A DNA stretch of 7,762 bases, from the NCBI GenBank assembly GCA_002772575.1, contig PFDL01000008.1, positions 1 through 7,762 of the forward strand, given 5' to 3'. Position numbers and translations under genes: made by a program. The notes under the pieces are model-generated. The model was given only the letters and a program-made list of their open reading frames with translations, had not been told where the DNA came from and made no database searches. Positions 1-6,195 of this stretch are shown piece after piece; within the stretch, counting starts at the first letter, position 1, and every line of letters starts with the position of its first letter. The stretch comes from Parcubacteria group bacterium CG10_big_fil_rev_8_21_14_0_10_35_15. Lineage in GTDB: Bacteria > Patescibacteriota > Minisyncoccia > Minisyncoccales > GWA2-46-15.

Positions 1-206
1 CCGACAAGGGGTTACGCTACTTTAACACGGTCAGAGTTACCGCGGACGTTTACTGGCGCTTCGGACCCTTAGCCTCACTTTGCAGCAAGACCGAGATCGT
101 TGACGTTCCAGCACTGGTCAGGTCTCAGTTCCTATACATCCTCTTACGAGTTTGAGCAGGAACCTGTGTTTTTGATAAACAGTCGCTAAAAAAACTTTCG
201 CTGCGT

Positions 207-288
207 CCCCCACCACTTTGGCCTCAATTTTCCGCGATTAACCAAATTTTTTGGTTTTTCGTGAAATTAAAAACAAAGTGGTGGGGGA
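207..288 (-). other. Extended 23S helix (helix 63 region)
   Basis: CCCCCACCACTTTG (207-220) and CAAAGTGGTGGGGG (275-288) are perfect 14-bp complements separated by about 54 nt of AT-rich sequence that includes a second hairpin (AACCAAA...TTTGGTT near 240-262). In bacteria this position, between AACAGTCGC and the CCCGAAGTTACGG block, is the length-variable helix 63. It is an expansion of the rRNA, not a separate gene. Confidence 0.7.
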
Positions 289-804
289 AGCCCATATCCC
301 GAAGTTACGGGCGCTTGTTTGCCGAGTTCCTTCAGGAGCTTTCACCCGTTCACCTTGGTGCTCTCACACCAGCCTACCTGTGTCGGTTTTAGATACGGAT
401 CTCCTATATGATAACTTCTAAAAAGCTTTTCTGGGAAACCTGCTCGCTCAGATTTGTCTGATCGAAACCAGACATTTTCGCGTTCCTTGAGAAACCCTAA
501 AAGGATCTCCATTAGAACGAAAACTAAAATCCAATAATTAGCCTGAATTACTAGGTTCCGTCGCTCTCTAGACTCATATAAGAAAGGGCTGGAATATTAA
601 CCAGCTGTCCATCTCTTGCCGCCTTTGGGCGACAAAATTAGGCCCGCCTAACCCCTGGCTGAAAATCATTGCCAAGGAAATCTTAGGCTTTCGGTGTGGC
701 AGTTTTTCACTGCCATTGCGGTTACTCATGCCAACATTCTCACTTCAGTTCACTCCACCATTGCTCACGCTTTGGCTTCGCTGCGAACTGAACGCTTCCC
801 TACC

Positions 805-832
805 ACGAGCACATAACGAATTATGTGCTCGT
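805..832. repeat. Solo palindrome copy 1, in 23S helix 45 region
   Basis: The arms ACGAGCACATAA (805-816) and TTATGTGCTCGT (821-832) are a perfect 12-bp inverted repeat. The 4-base loop CGAA reads UUCG in the rRNA. It replaces the tip of the hairpin that in E. coli lies around nt 1170-1180 (helix 45, from memory). The outermost pair is A-T here and C-G in the other copies, changed on both sides together. The arms match the termini of the GIY-YIG element at 6228-6489. Confidence 0.9.
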
Positions 833-1464
833 CCTTATCTTCGGTATTGAGCTTTAGCCCCGTTAATCTTTGGTGCAAAACTCCTTAATCAGTAAGCTGT
901 TACGCACTTTTTAAAGGATAGCTGCTTCTAAGCTCACCTCCTGACTATCAAAGGAATTTCACTTCCTTACTTGCACTTAGCTCAAATTTAGGGACCTTAG
1001 ATGAAGGTCTGGGCTGTTCCCCTTTTGAGCCTGGACCTTAGCGCCCAGGTTCTTACTCTCCTAAATATTTTGGTATTCGGAGTTTGATTAAAATACCTGG
1101 AAAAAATTCCACGGTAATTCATTCAGTGCTCTACCCCCAAAATATTATTTTGCGGAGGCTAGTCCTAAAGCTATTTCGGGAAGAACCAGCTATTACCAAG
1201 CTCGTTTAGGTTTTCTCTTCTTACCACGATTCATCCTAGAGTATTGCACGGCTCACAGGTTCGGGCCTTCCCCAGCACTTCTGCCGGGTTCACCCTGATC
1301 ATGGCAAGCTCGCTTGGCTTCGGGTCTCGCTCCCCACCATTTTCTCTGATAAATCAGAGAGGCGCGCTATTAACACTCGCTTTCGCTGTGTCTCCGCCCC
1401 ATAAGGGCTTAGACGATGGTGGAGAGCGAACTCGTTGGCTCGTTCTCCAAAAAGTACGCCGTCA

Positions 1465-1493
1465 CCGAAGCACATAATAAATTATGTGCTCGG
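1465..1493. repeat. Solo palindrome copy 2, in 23S helix 25
   Basis: The left arm CCGAAGCACATAAT (1465-1478) and right arm ATTATGTGCTCGG (1481-1493) pair over 13 bp with one extra A bulged at 1468/1469. It sits exactly between the conserved GTACGC-GTCAC segment and CTCC, where E. coli has the short terminal hairpin of helix 25 (about nt 540-560). The same arm sequence flanks the GIY-YIG ORF at 6228-6489. Confidence 0.9.
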
Positions 1494-1550
1494 CTCCGAC
1501 TCTTTGTAAGTTAGATGGTTTCAGATTCTATTTCATCGGGCTCGCCGCCC

Positions 1551-1591
<41 letters not shown>

Positions 1592-1819
1592 AAGGTTGAG
1601 TATTTAGCCTTGGGTCTGTAGTTGACCCGAATTCCTACGGGTTTATCATGCCCCATAGTACTTAAGAACGAAGACTAGGAGATTAATTATTTTCGCCTAC
1701 AGGACTATCACCTTCTTTGGTATTGCATTCCAGAAGATTTCGGCTAACAATTAATTTTATTACTCCTTTTCAAAATTTTCTCTTTAAAAGAAAATTTTTA
1801 ATGTCAACATCTTTTAACT

Positions 1820-1847
1820 CCAAGCACATAAAAATTTATGTGCTCGG
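1820..1847. repeat. Solo palindrome copy 3, in 23S domain I
   Basis: The left arm CCAAGCACATAAA (1820-1832) and right arm TTTATGTGCTCGG (1835-1847) pair over 13 bp. The single difference (A1822 opposite C1845) becomes a G-U wobble in the rRNA strand, so the RNA helix stays intact. It lies in the variable part of domain I corresponding to about E. coli nt 270-290, just before the conserved CGCCGCTACT segment. Confidence 0.88.
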
Positions 1848-1941
1848 TCTAGGCTATCTCCCTTTTCACTCGCCGCTACTAAGGGAATAACTATTGTTCT
1901 ATTTTCCTCCAGGTACTAGAATGTTTTGCTTCCCTGGGTGC

Positions 1942-2009
1942 GCCCCGAACCAGAGCGAAGCGCGGTTCGGGGCTGCCCAGTAGTGAAGTGAAACTTCTAC
2001 TACTTGGGC
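1942..2009 (-). other. Two adjacent GC-rich hairpins inserted in 23S domain I
   Basis: GCCCCGAACC (1942-1951) pairs perfectly with GGTTCGGGGC (1964-1973). One base later GCCCA (1975-1979) pairs with TGGGC (2005-2009) and continues as GTAGT-GAAG (1980-1988) against CTTCTACTAC (1994-2003) with small bulges. E. coli has only a short CCGGTTCGCC-type segment here (around nt 170). The stems are GC-rich against AT-rich neighbours and share no sequence with the CCGAGCACATAA palindromes. Confidence 0.65.
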
Positions 2010-2191
2010 GCTCCCAAAACTGTACTTAGTTCTGGCTCGGTTCCGCAGTTTTGCTGCGGAGGGTTTCCCCATTCGGACATCCCCGGTTCATAGGTTGCTT
2101 GACACCTCCCCGAGGCTTATCGCAGTCACGCCACGTCCTTCTTCGCCTCAACCTTCCTAGGCATCCACCATCAACTCTTAGTAACCACAAT

Positions 2192-2485
2192 ATTTCTTAC
2201 CCCCCTTAGTTCCATAAACTATATGAATACTTAAGGGTTTTTTGGCTAGATTAAATTGTTAATGTCCTATCAATTCAGAGAATGTATCAACCCACACTCC
2301 AATTTTGCCGTCTAATGATTTGGCGACACACTCCCGAGCATATAAATCTTTATGTGCTCGGTCGGGATTATTTATCCTTTGTGTCGCAAAATTTTTACCC
2401 TTCTTCCTTAAAAATCAATTACTAAACATGATTTTTAAACAGCAAAATTGGAGAGGGGTTGTTTTAAACTATTAAGGTTTAAAAC
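2192..2485 (-). other. 23S rRNA leader / precursor region, no gene seen
   Basis: This stretch between the mature 23S 5' end and the terminator at 2486-2508 has no convincing ORF, tRNA or 16S sequence. It contains palindrome copy 4 inside the stem-loop 2323-2387. It is presumably the precursor leader removed during maturation. I found no promoter here as good as the one at 2600-2628. The nearest is a weak TTGCTG followed 15-17 nt later by TAGTAA/GTAATT (minus strand, around 2415-2445). Confidence 0.55.
2334..2361. repeat. Solo palindrome copy 4, in the 23S leader
   Basis: The left arm CCGAGCATATAAA (2334-2346) and right arm TTTATGTGCTCGG (2349-2361) pair over 13 bp with one C-to-T mismatch at 2341. 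It lies about 140 nt upstream of the mature 23S 5' end. An outer pair of complementary segments, GCGACACA (2323-2330) and TGTGTCGC (2380-2387), encloses it. The palindrome therefore forms the tip of a larger leader stem-loop, mirroring the placement of the copies inside 23S. Confidence 0.87.
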
Positions 2486-2487
2486 AA
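2459..2487. repeat. AT-rich 11-bp perfect inverted repeat
   Basis: TTGTTTTAAAC (2459-2469) and GTTTAAAACAA (2477-2487) are exact complements with a 7-base loop. It directly follows the T-tract of the terminator at 2486-2508. It may be a second termination or processing hairpin, or a repressor-type binding site. The sequence alone cannot separate these. Confidence 0.55.
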
Positions 2488-2508
2488 AAAACCGCTTGTC
2501 GAAGCGGT
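2486..2508 (-). terminator. Rho-independent terminator (leftward)
   Basis: On the minus strand ACCGCTT (2508-2502) and AAGCGGT (2497-2491) form a 7-bp stem with loop CGAC, followed by a run of six T residues (2491-2486). It lies about 100 nt downstream of the promoter at 2600-2628 and 160 nt past the end of the MscS-like gene. It can terminate that gene, or a short RNA from the promoter, before the 23S gene. Confidence 0.75.
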
Positions 2509-2593
2509 CTGTTTGGGAATAAAAAATCCCAGGAATCAGACGCTTCTTCTTAGGATGGTTTTAGATGAATTCATTTCTTTCTTTAAAGGTTAA
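2486..2593 (-). ncRNA. Candidate small RNA or rRNA leader attenuator
   Basis: A near-consensus promoter (2600-2628) and a terminator (2486-2508) bracket about 108 nt. The 5' part can fold by pairing AATGATTC-type and GAATTCATT segments (about 2565-2600). A 12-residue ORF (MNSSKTILRRSV, 2574-2536) could be encoded but has no clear ribosome site. It is either a free small RNA or the leader of the 23S transcript with a terminator that must be read through. I do not recognise a known RNA family. Confidence 0.35.
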
Positions 2594-2599
2594 TGAATC

Positions 2600-2628
2600 A
2601 TTTTAATCAATCTGAAAACCATTGTCAA
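2600..2628 (-). promoter_or_regulatory. Strong sigma70-type promoter, likely for 23S rRNA or the small RNA
   Basis: On the minus strand TTGACA (2628-2623) is followed after exactly 17 nt by TAAAAT (2605-2600), a perfect -35 and a 5/6 -10. Transcription would start near 2593, about 400 nt before the mature 23S 5' end. It lies just past the stop of the MscS-like gene and is the best promoter upstream of the rRNA. Confidence 0.75.
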
Positions 2629-2668
2629 GTCCCAGAAAAAGCAGGGTTTTTTGTTTTTAATTTTAAAA

Positions 2669-3346
2669 CTAATCTTTCAACTTTCTTGTTAGATCTTCTA
2701 GAAGATCTTTAACAACATCTTTTGCTCCTAAGCCCAATGCTAAACCACAGCCAATTACTAAAATAGCGATGACGCCGGTAAAAATAGTCTGGACTAAAAA
2801 GGAAGCTACATCTAATTGCATTAAGATAGCAAACAAAGCAAAGATGTAAATTGACCATTTAACTGCTAAAGAAGCTAAGTGAGTGTGTTTCATTGTTGCC
2901 TTTACCAACGAAACAACAACAATTTTTTCTAAGATATCAGCAAGAATCACTGCTACCACCATCATTAAAATGGCAACAATAACATTCGGCAACCAAGCCA
3001 CTACTTTAGTTAAAAGAGCGGCAAAAGTTACTAAGCCGAGAACTTCTACTGAAGCGGATAAAAATGTAATTACTAAAACCCAACGACAAATCTGACCAAT
3101 AAAGCCAGCCACATCTGACTTAATACCCGCTTTTTCCAAAGCTTCATCCCATTGGCTTTTGACAAAAAATTGATTTAATTTCAGCCAATTAAGAACTTTA
3201 GTCACGCCAAGACCTGCCCAAGAAGCAATAAACCAGCCAACAACGAAAACAACAACAGCGCCAACTAAATTAGGAATAAAGTACAAAAAACTAACCCAAA
3301 GATCTTGAACAGCGTTATAAGTAGCCCAATACCAATCTTGAATCAT
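2669..3346 (-). CDS. MscS-related membrane protein with conserved TM-helix repeats
   Basis: A 225-aa integral membrane protein. Hydrophobic segments are visible at about residues 20-45, 83-105, 118-148, 163-178 and 183-208. Segments starting IPNLVGAVVV (24-33) and LPNVIVAILM (119-128) look like two copies of the repeat in the conserved TM helix family (Pfam TM_helix, often joined to mechanosensitive channel domains). The last helix reads GCGLALGLGAKDVVKDLLED (199-218), resembling the pore-lining helix of MscS-type channels. No beta domain follows, so it is a short, channel-like form. It probably sits in the cytoplasmic membrane and may help with osmotic release or sensing; that role is inferred. 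The start ATG at 3346 lacks a clear Shine-Dalgarno, in line with its neighbours. An extended -10 promoter lies about 60 nt upstream, and it is transcribed apart from the polyamine operon or as its tail. Confidence 0.85.
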   Translation of the reverse strand: MIQDWYWATYNAVQDLWVSFLYFIPNLVGAVVVFVVGWFIASWAGLGVTKVLNWLKLNQFFVKSQWDEALEKAGIKSDVAGFIGQICRWVLVITFLSASVEVLGLVTFAALLTKVVAWLPNVIVAILMMVVAVILADILEKIVVVSLVKATMKHTHLASLAVKWSIYIFALFAILMQLDVASFLVQTIFTGVIAILVIGCGLALGLGAKDVVKDLLEDLTRKLKD

Positions 3347-3406
3347 ATTATTTTATTTTAAAGTAAATTAATTAAAACTATACGACCTTTAATAGGTTAA
3401 TAAGAC

Positions 3407-3415
3407 ATTATAGCA
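3407..3415 (-). promoter_or_regulatory. Extended -10 promoter for the MscS-like gene
   Basis: The minus strand reads TGCTATAAT (3415-3407), a consensus -10 with the TGn extension. The -35 position has only a weak AT-rich match. It lies in the 89-nt gap after the agmatinase gene, placing a start site about 55 nt before the ATG at 3346. A small palindrome, ACCT-TTAAT-AGGT (3385-3397), lies just downstream. Confidence 0.6.
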
Positions 3416-3435
3416 CTTTTTTAGGTAAGAATAAA

Positions 3436-4278
3436 TTAGAGAGAATAGCCGATGATTTTGTAAGCCAGCTTGGCAGCGAGAAAATCAGGAAAAATAATTC
3501 CCTTCAAGGGAGAAAGCTCAACAATATCAGCCCCTACAATCTTTCTTTCTTTGGCAACTTGTTTTATTAAGCTCAAAACTTCATACCAACCAAGCCCGCC
3601 CGGCTCTGGTGTGCCAGTCGAGGGCATAATTGAAGGATCCAATCCATCAACATCAAAAGTAATATAGACATTCTTTGATAAACTGGAAATAATTTTTTTA
3701 AGAGGAATCATTGGAGCGTAAAAAATGGTTTTGATTTTCTTTTTTTTCATATACCCTATCTCTGTTTCATCTTGGCTGCGAATGCCAACCCCAGTAACTG
3801 AAATACCCAAATCCCTGACTCTTCTCATAACACAAGCGTGGCTAAATTTTGTCCCTTCATACTCGTCTCTCAAATCAGAGTGAGCGTCAATCTGCAAAAC
3901 CGAAAAATCTTTGTATTTTTCTTTGAAAGCTGAAATTAATCCGTAGCTAATAGTGTGTTCGCCACCCAAAGACAAAATAAACTTTTTGTCTTTTAAAAGA
4001 TTTAGAGCTGCTTGTTTAATTTCTTTAATTGATTCTTCTAAAGATTTTTTAGCAAATAAAAGTTCCGGCAAAGTAAAAATCCCGATTTGACTTAAATCTC
4101 TTCCCATTTCAATATCAAAAAGCTCAATATATCTTGAAGCATTGATAATAGCTCTAGGACCAAACTTTGTACCCGGCATATATGAAACAGTCTTTTCTAA
4201 GGAAATAGGAAGAACAACTACTTTGGCTTTTTTATAGCTTTGATTATTTAACCCTCCAAAATTGTAGGGCAAATACAT
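3436..4278 (-). CDS. speB: Agmatinase-family ureohydrolase
   Basis: A 280-aa enzyme of the arginase/agmatinase fold, expected to hydrolyse agmatine to putrescine and urea with a binuclear manganese centre. The signature blocks are all present: GGEH (105-108), DAHSD (131-135), SHACVMRR (146-153) and FDVDGLDPS (208-216). The expected metal ligands H108, D131, H133, D135, D209 and D211 are intact. Length is slightly below the usual 290-310. The family also includes guanidinobutyrase and aminopropylagmatine ureohydrolase, so substrate is inferred from context. The gene starts 2 nt after the stop of the DHS-like gene, so the two are almost certainly co-transcribed and translationally coupled. It is the last gene of the polyamine operon; stop at 3436-3438. 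The substrate agmatine would come from arginine decarboxylation, possibly by the SpeD-like enzyme at 5404-5826. Confidence 0.92.
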   Translation of the reverse strand: MYLPYNFGGLNNQSYKKAKVVVLPISLEKTVSYMPGTKFGPRAIINASRYIELFDIEMGRDLSQIGIFTLPELLFAKKSLEESIKEIKQAALNLLKDKKFILSLGGEHTISYGLISAFKEKYKDFSVLQIDAHSDLRDEYEGTKFSHACVMRRVRDLGISVTGVGIRSQDETEIGYMKKKKIKTIFYAPMIPLKKIISSLSKNVYITFDVDGLDPSIMPSTGTPEPGGLGWYEVLSLIKQVAKERKIVGADIVELSPLKGIIFPDFLAAKLAYKIIGYSL

Positions 4279-4280
4279 TT

Positions 4281-5372
4281 TTACTTAAATAAATGAGAGA
4301 AGTCAGCTCCTTTTCTTTTAGTTTTCACATTTTCAAAAAGAGCGTGAGAAACTAATGGTAAAGCAATTGTTGCGTCGCAAAAACACTGAACCTTAGGGGC
4401 GCCAACTTTTTCTTTGCCCCAACTAGTTGCTTCTTCAAAAGTGCAACCGGATAAACCGCCCCACTGAGGCGCGTCTGTCGTAATCTGCAAAGCGTATTTA
4501 TGCGGATAATAAGTTTCAATCACATGATTTTTACCCTTTTTCCTCTCGGCTCTGAAAACATCGCATTTCCTTCCGGGAATGGTCCTGTTCGGATATAAAA
4601 GATCGGCAGTCACGGCTAGCAATTGGATAAAATCCTTTGGCACGCCACCACCAATGTAGATAACTCCGGAATCTTTAACTCCCTGACCAAGACCCATAAA
4701 TTCAGTGTAATCTTTCATATTATCAATTATTAAATTAAAACCCTTGCTATGAACAATCAAGCCGGCGTCGCCATAAGGACTATCAACAATAGCCGGACAA
4801 AAAACAGGCACGCCATAATGAGCGGCTGTGGCAACGATGCTCTTGATCCCCTTCTTCCAGAGCCATTGACCAAAAAGAGAGAAAATTTCTCTAGAAGAAT
4901 AAGGATAATCCGGCTTAAGGTTTTTAATATAAAACTCGGCAATCATTTCTGTCATGTCCATATAGTCTGTTTCCTTGCCGAAAACATCATAATAGCGGTT
5001 AACATCGTATTCTAAAAGATCAACGTCATTAACGTTATGGCTTCCTTTCCAATAAGAATTACCCATCGCCTCGACAATGTCTTCGGAAAGATTGGCGCCC
5101 GTCGCCACCAAAACATCAATAAAGCGGTTTTCAATCAGCCAGTTAATAATCTTCCATTGACCGGTGGTGCTTAAAGACGCCGCATATCCCATTAAAATGG
5201 TCAGGTCTTTGTCTTTGATCATTGTTTCCCAGGTCTTAGCCAAATCGCCAAGTTTTCTTCCCTGAAAACCGGTTTGCGACATTGCTTTTAAAAGCTCGGA
5301 AACTGTCTTTTTTCCAACTTCAATAGCTTTAACTTTCTCCTTTAAATAAGGATTAGATTTCTTTAGAGCCAT
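4281..5372 (-). CDS. Deoxyhypusine synthase-like homospermidine synthase
   Basis: A 363-aa NAD-dependent enzyme of the deoxyhypusine synthase family. Visible blocks are VATGANLSEDI (89-99), GGGVPKDF (241-248) and the active-site segment ending FEEATSWGKEKVG (312-324). K320 lies where human DHS has the catalytic Lys329, and E314 where it has Glu323. The human aspartates just before this (D313, D316) are replaced in WGGLSG (304-309). Bacteria have no eIF5A, so bacterial members are expected to move aminobutyl groups between small polyamines, making homospermidine from putrescine; recent work also assigns some to spermidine-type synthesis. It sits between speD-like and speB-like genes, 31 nt after the former and 2 nt before the latter. 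This fits a single polyamine transcript. The start ATG at 5372 has only A-rich sequence upstream. No gene symbol is firmly settled for this group. Confidence 0.9.
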   Translation of the reverse strand: MALKKSNPYLKEKVKAIEVGKKTVSELLKAMSQTGFQGRKLGDLAKTWETMIKDKDLTILMGYAASLSTTGQWKIINWLIENRFIDVLVATGANLSEDIVEAMGNSYWKGSHNVNDVDLLEYDVNRYYDVFGKETDYMDMTEMIAEFYIKNLKPDYPYSSREIFSLFGQWLWKKGIKSIVATAAHYGVPVFCPAIVDSPYGDAGLIVHSKGFNLIIDNMKDYTEFMGLGQGVKDSGVIYIGGGVPKDFIQLLAVTADLLYPNRTIPGRKCDVFRAERKKGKNHVIETYYPHKYALQITTDAPQWGGLSGCTFEEATSWGKEKVGAPKVQCFCDATIALPLVSHALFENVKTKRKGADFSHLFK

Positions 5373-5403
5373 TTTATTTTTTATTACTTTTTAATTTTCT
5401 CTG

Positions 5404-5826
5404 CTATCTTGCCATCACAGATTGTAATTGCCTTTTTGAAACGATTCTGGCCGGAGGATTTTTAGGATTTCTAACCGGATAATGCACTTGAAAGAAATGA
5501 ACATTATTTTCCGAAACTTTCAGTTTCTTAAACATATATGATTTTACTTCTTCAGGATTAAATGGCTTGCAAGAAAAGATATCAACGCAAACTTCACCCG
5601 GATTGGAAAACGTATGAATAGAAATATGAGAAAAATCAATAATGCAGAATCCTGAAATACCTGGATTATAATCCATACCCTGAACAACGTGAGGTCCAGA
5701 AATAATTCTCATCTTGCAAATTTCAGCCGCATCTTTAAGTAAAGATATGACTAATTTTTTATCGTTCAAAAATCGAGGATTTAATCCCCAAGCGTCGAAA
5801 ATATAATGGAATCTTTGTGTAATCAT
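5404..5826 (-). CDS. speD: SpeD-family pyruvoyl decarboxylase (AdoMetDC or arginine/ornithine decarboxylase)
   Basis: A 140-aa proenzyme of the small bacterial/archaeal S-adenosylmethionine decarboxylase family, expected to cleave itself and form a pyruvoyl cofactor. The core reads DFSHISIHTF (64-73) and VDIFSC (81-86). S66, H71 and C86 have the same spacing as the pyruvoyl serine, processing histidine and catalytic cysteine of Thermotoga SpeD (S63, H68, C83 from memory). The residue before the serine is Phe instead of the usual Glu. The canonical WPExG after IHT is here FSNPG, so the acidic residue linked to binding the AdoMet ribose is missing. SpeD homologues with such changes have been shown in the literature to act as arginine or ornithine decarboxylases, which would fit the agmatinase and homospermidine synthase downstream. 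First gene of the operon; the start ATG at 5826 follows a terminator-like leader. Confidence 0.9.
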   Translation of the reverse strand: MITQRFHYIFDAWGLNPRFLNDKKLVISLLKDAAEICKMRIISGPHVVQGMDYNPGISGFCIIDFSHISIHTFSNPGEVCVDIFSCKPFNPEEVKSYMFKKLKVSENNVHFFQVHYPVRNPKNPPARIVSKRQLQSVMAR

Positions 5827-5840
5827 TTTTTTATTTTTTC

Positions 5841-5940
5841 AAAAAACCCCGCTCTCTTAAGATTAAGAAATCTGATTCAATAGGAAAACTTTTTTAAAAG
5901 CTTTGCCGAAACCAAATCTCTAAAATCTTAATGAACGGGG
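5841..5940 (-). terminator. Terminator-like structured leader just upstream of speD
   Basis: On the minus strand CCCCG (5940-5936) pairs with CGGGG (5851-5847), and TTAAGATT (5931-5924) pairs with AATCTTAA (5864-5857). A run of six T residues follows (5846-5841). The two helices are separated by a small internal loop and enclose about 59 nt that can form small hairpins, for example TTTG...CAAA at 5902-5916. The T-tract is only 14 nt before the speD start codon. It is therefore either the end of a short upstream transcript or, more interestingly, an attenuator or riboswitch-like switch for the polyamine operon. Confidence 0.65.
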
Positions 5941-5948
5941 CGAGAAAA

Positions 5949-6008
5949 TTATTTTCTTTTTTTAGCTACTTTCTTTTTTGCTTTCTTGACTGGTTTCTTT
6001 TTTGCCAT
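5949..6008 (-). CDS. Lysine-rich 19-residue leader peptide candidate
   Basis: An ATG at 6008 opens a 19-codon frame, MAKKKPVKKAKKKVAKKRK, stop TAA at 5951-5949. Twelve residues are Lys and one Arg, with regular KKxxKKA spacing like the basic tails of histone-like proteins. Mixed AAA/AAG and alternate Val/Ala codons argue against mere poly-A. There is no in-frame start further upstream before the stop near 6062. An AGAGG sequence lies about 15 nt before the ATG, further than usual. It sits in the leader between the operon promoter (6151-6180) and the terminator-like hairpin, which begins 8 nt after its stop. It could be a free tiny basic protein or an upstream ORF whose translation controls speD. 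It is short, so chance cannot be excluded. Confidence 0.5.
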   Translation of the reverse strand: MAKKKPVKKAKKKVAKKRK

Positions 6009-6062
6009 TTTTTTATTTTCAATCCTCTTTCTAAATATGCTATTAAAGGATTGGTTTTTTTA

Positions 6063-6082
6063 CAAATAGCCGACACTATTTG
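6063..6082 (-). other. Small leader hairpin
   Basis: CAAATAG (6063-6069) and CTATTTG (6076-6082) form a perfect 7-bp stem with a 6-base loop. It lies in the transcribed leader of the polyamine operon between the promoter and the lysine-rich ORF, and on the minus strand is followed by an A-run. It may be part of leader folding; no family is recognised. Confidence 0.45.
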
Positions 6083-6150
6083 CTTTTTAAAAGATCTTGA
6101 AATTTTCCAGAAAAATTTGTGAAAAAATTGCTGAAAAATTTTAGATTAAT

Positions 6151-6180
6151 ATATTATTTCATTTCAAGCATTGATGTCAA
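6151..6180 (-). promoter_or_regulatory. Sigma70-type promoter of the polyamine operon
   Basis: On the minus strand a perfect TTGACA (6180-6175) is followed after 18 nt by TAATAT (6156-6151). Transcription would start near 6144. That gives an untranslated leader of about 318 nt before speD, long enough to hold the mini-ORF and the terminator-like structure. Confidence 0.65.
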
Positions 6181-6195
6181 TGGTGGATAACTGAA

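Noticed and set aside
1244..1477. 77-codon plus-strand ORF
   Set aside because: It lies wholly inside the 23S rRNA gene on the opposite strand and resembles no protein.
2536..2574. 12-residue leader peptide gene ahead of 23S
   Set aside because: There is no ribosome-binding site and the length is easily due to chance; mentioned only within the small RNA candidate.
4749..5015. Plus-strand and alternative-frame minus-strand ORFs over the DHS-like gene
   Set aside because: They overlap a confident 363-aa gene in other frames and show no family motifs. The same applies to 2883-3095, 3470-3667 and 6856-7089.
5931..6122. 63-codon plus-strand ORF rich in Phe
   Set aside because: It is the antisense shadow of the Lys-rich mini-ORF and T-rich leader; phenylalanine runs mirror AAA/AAG codons.
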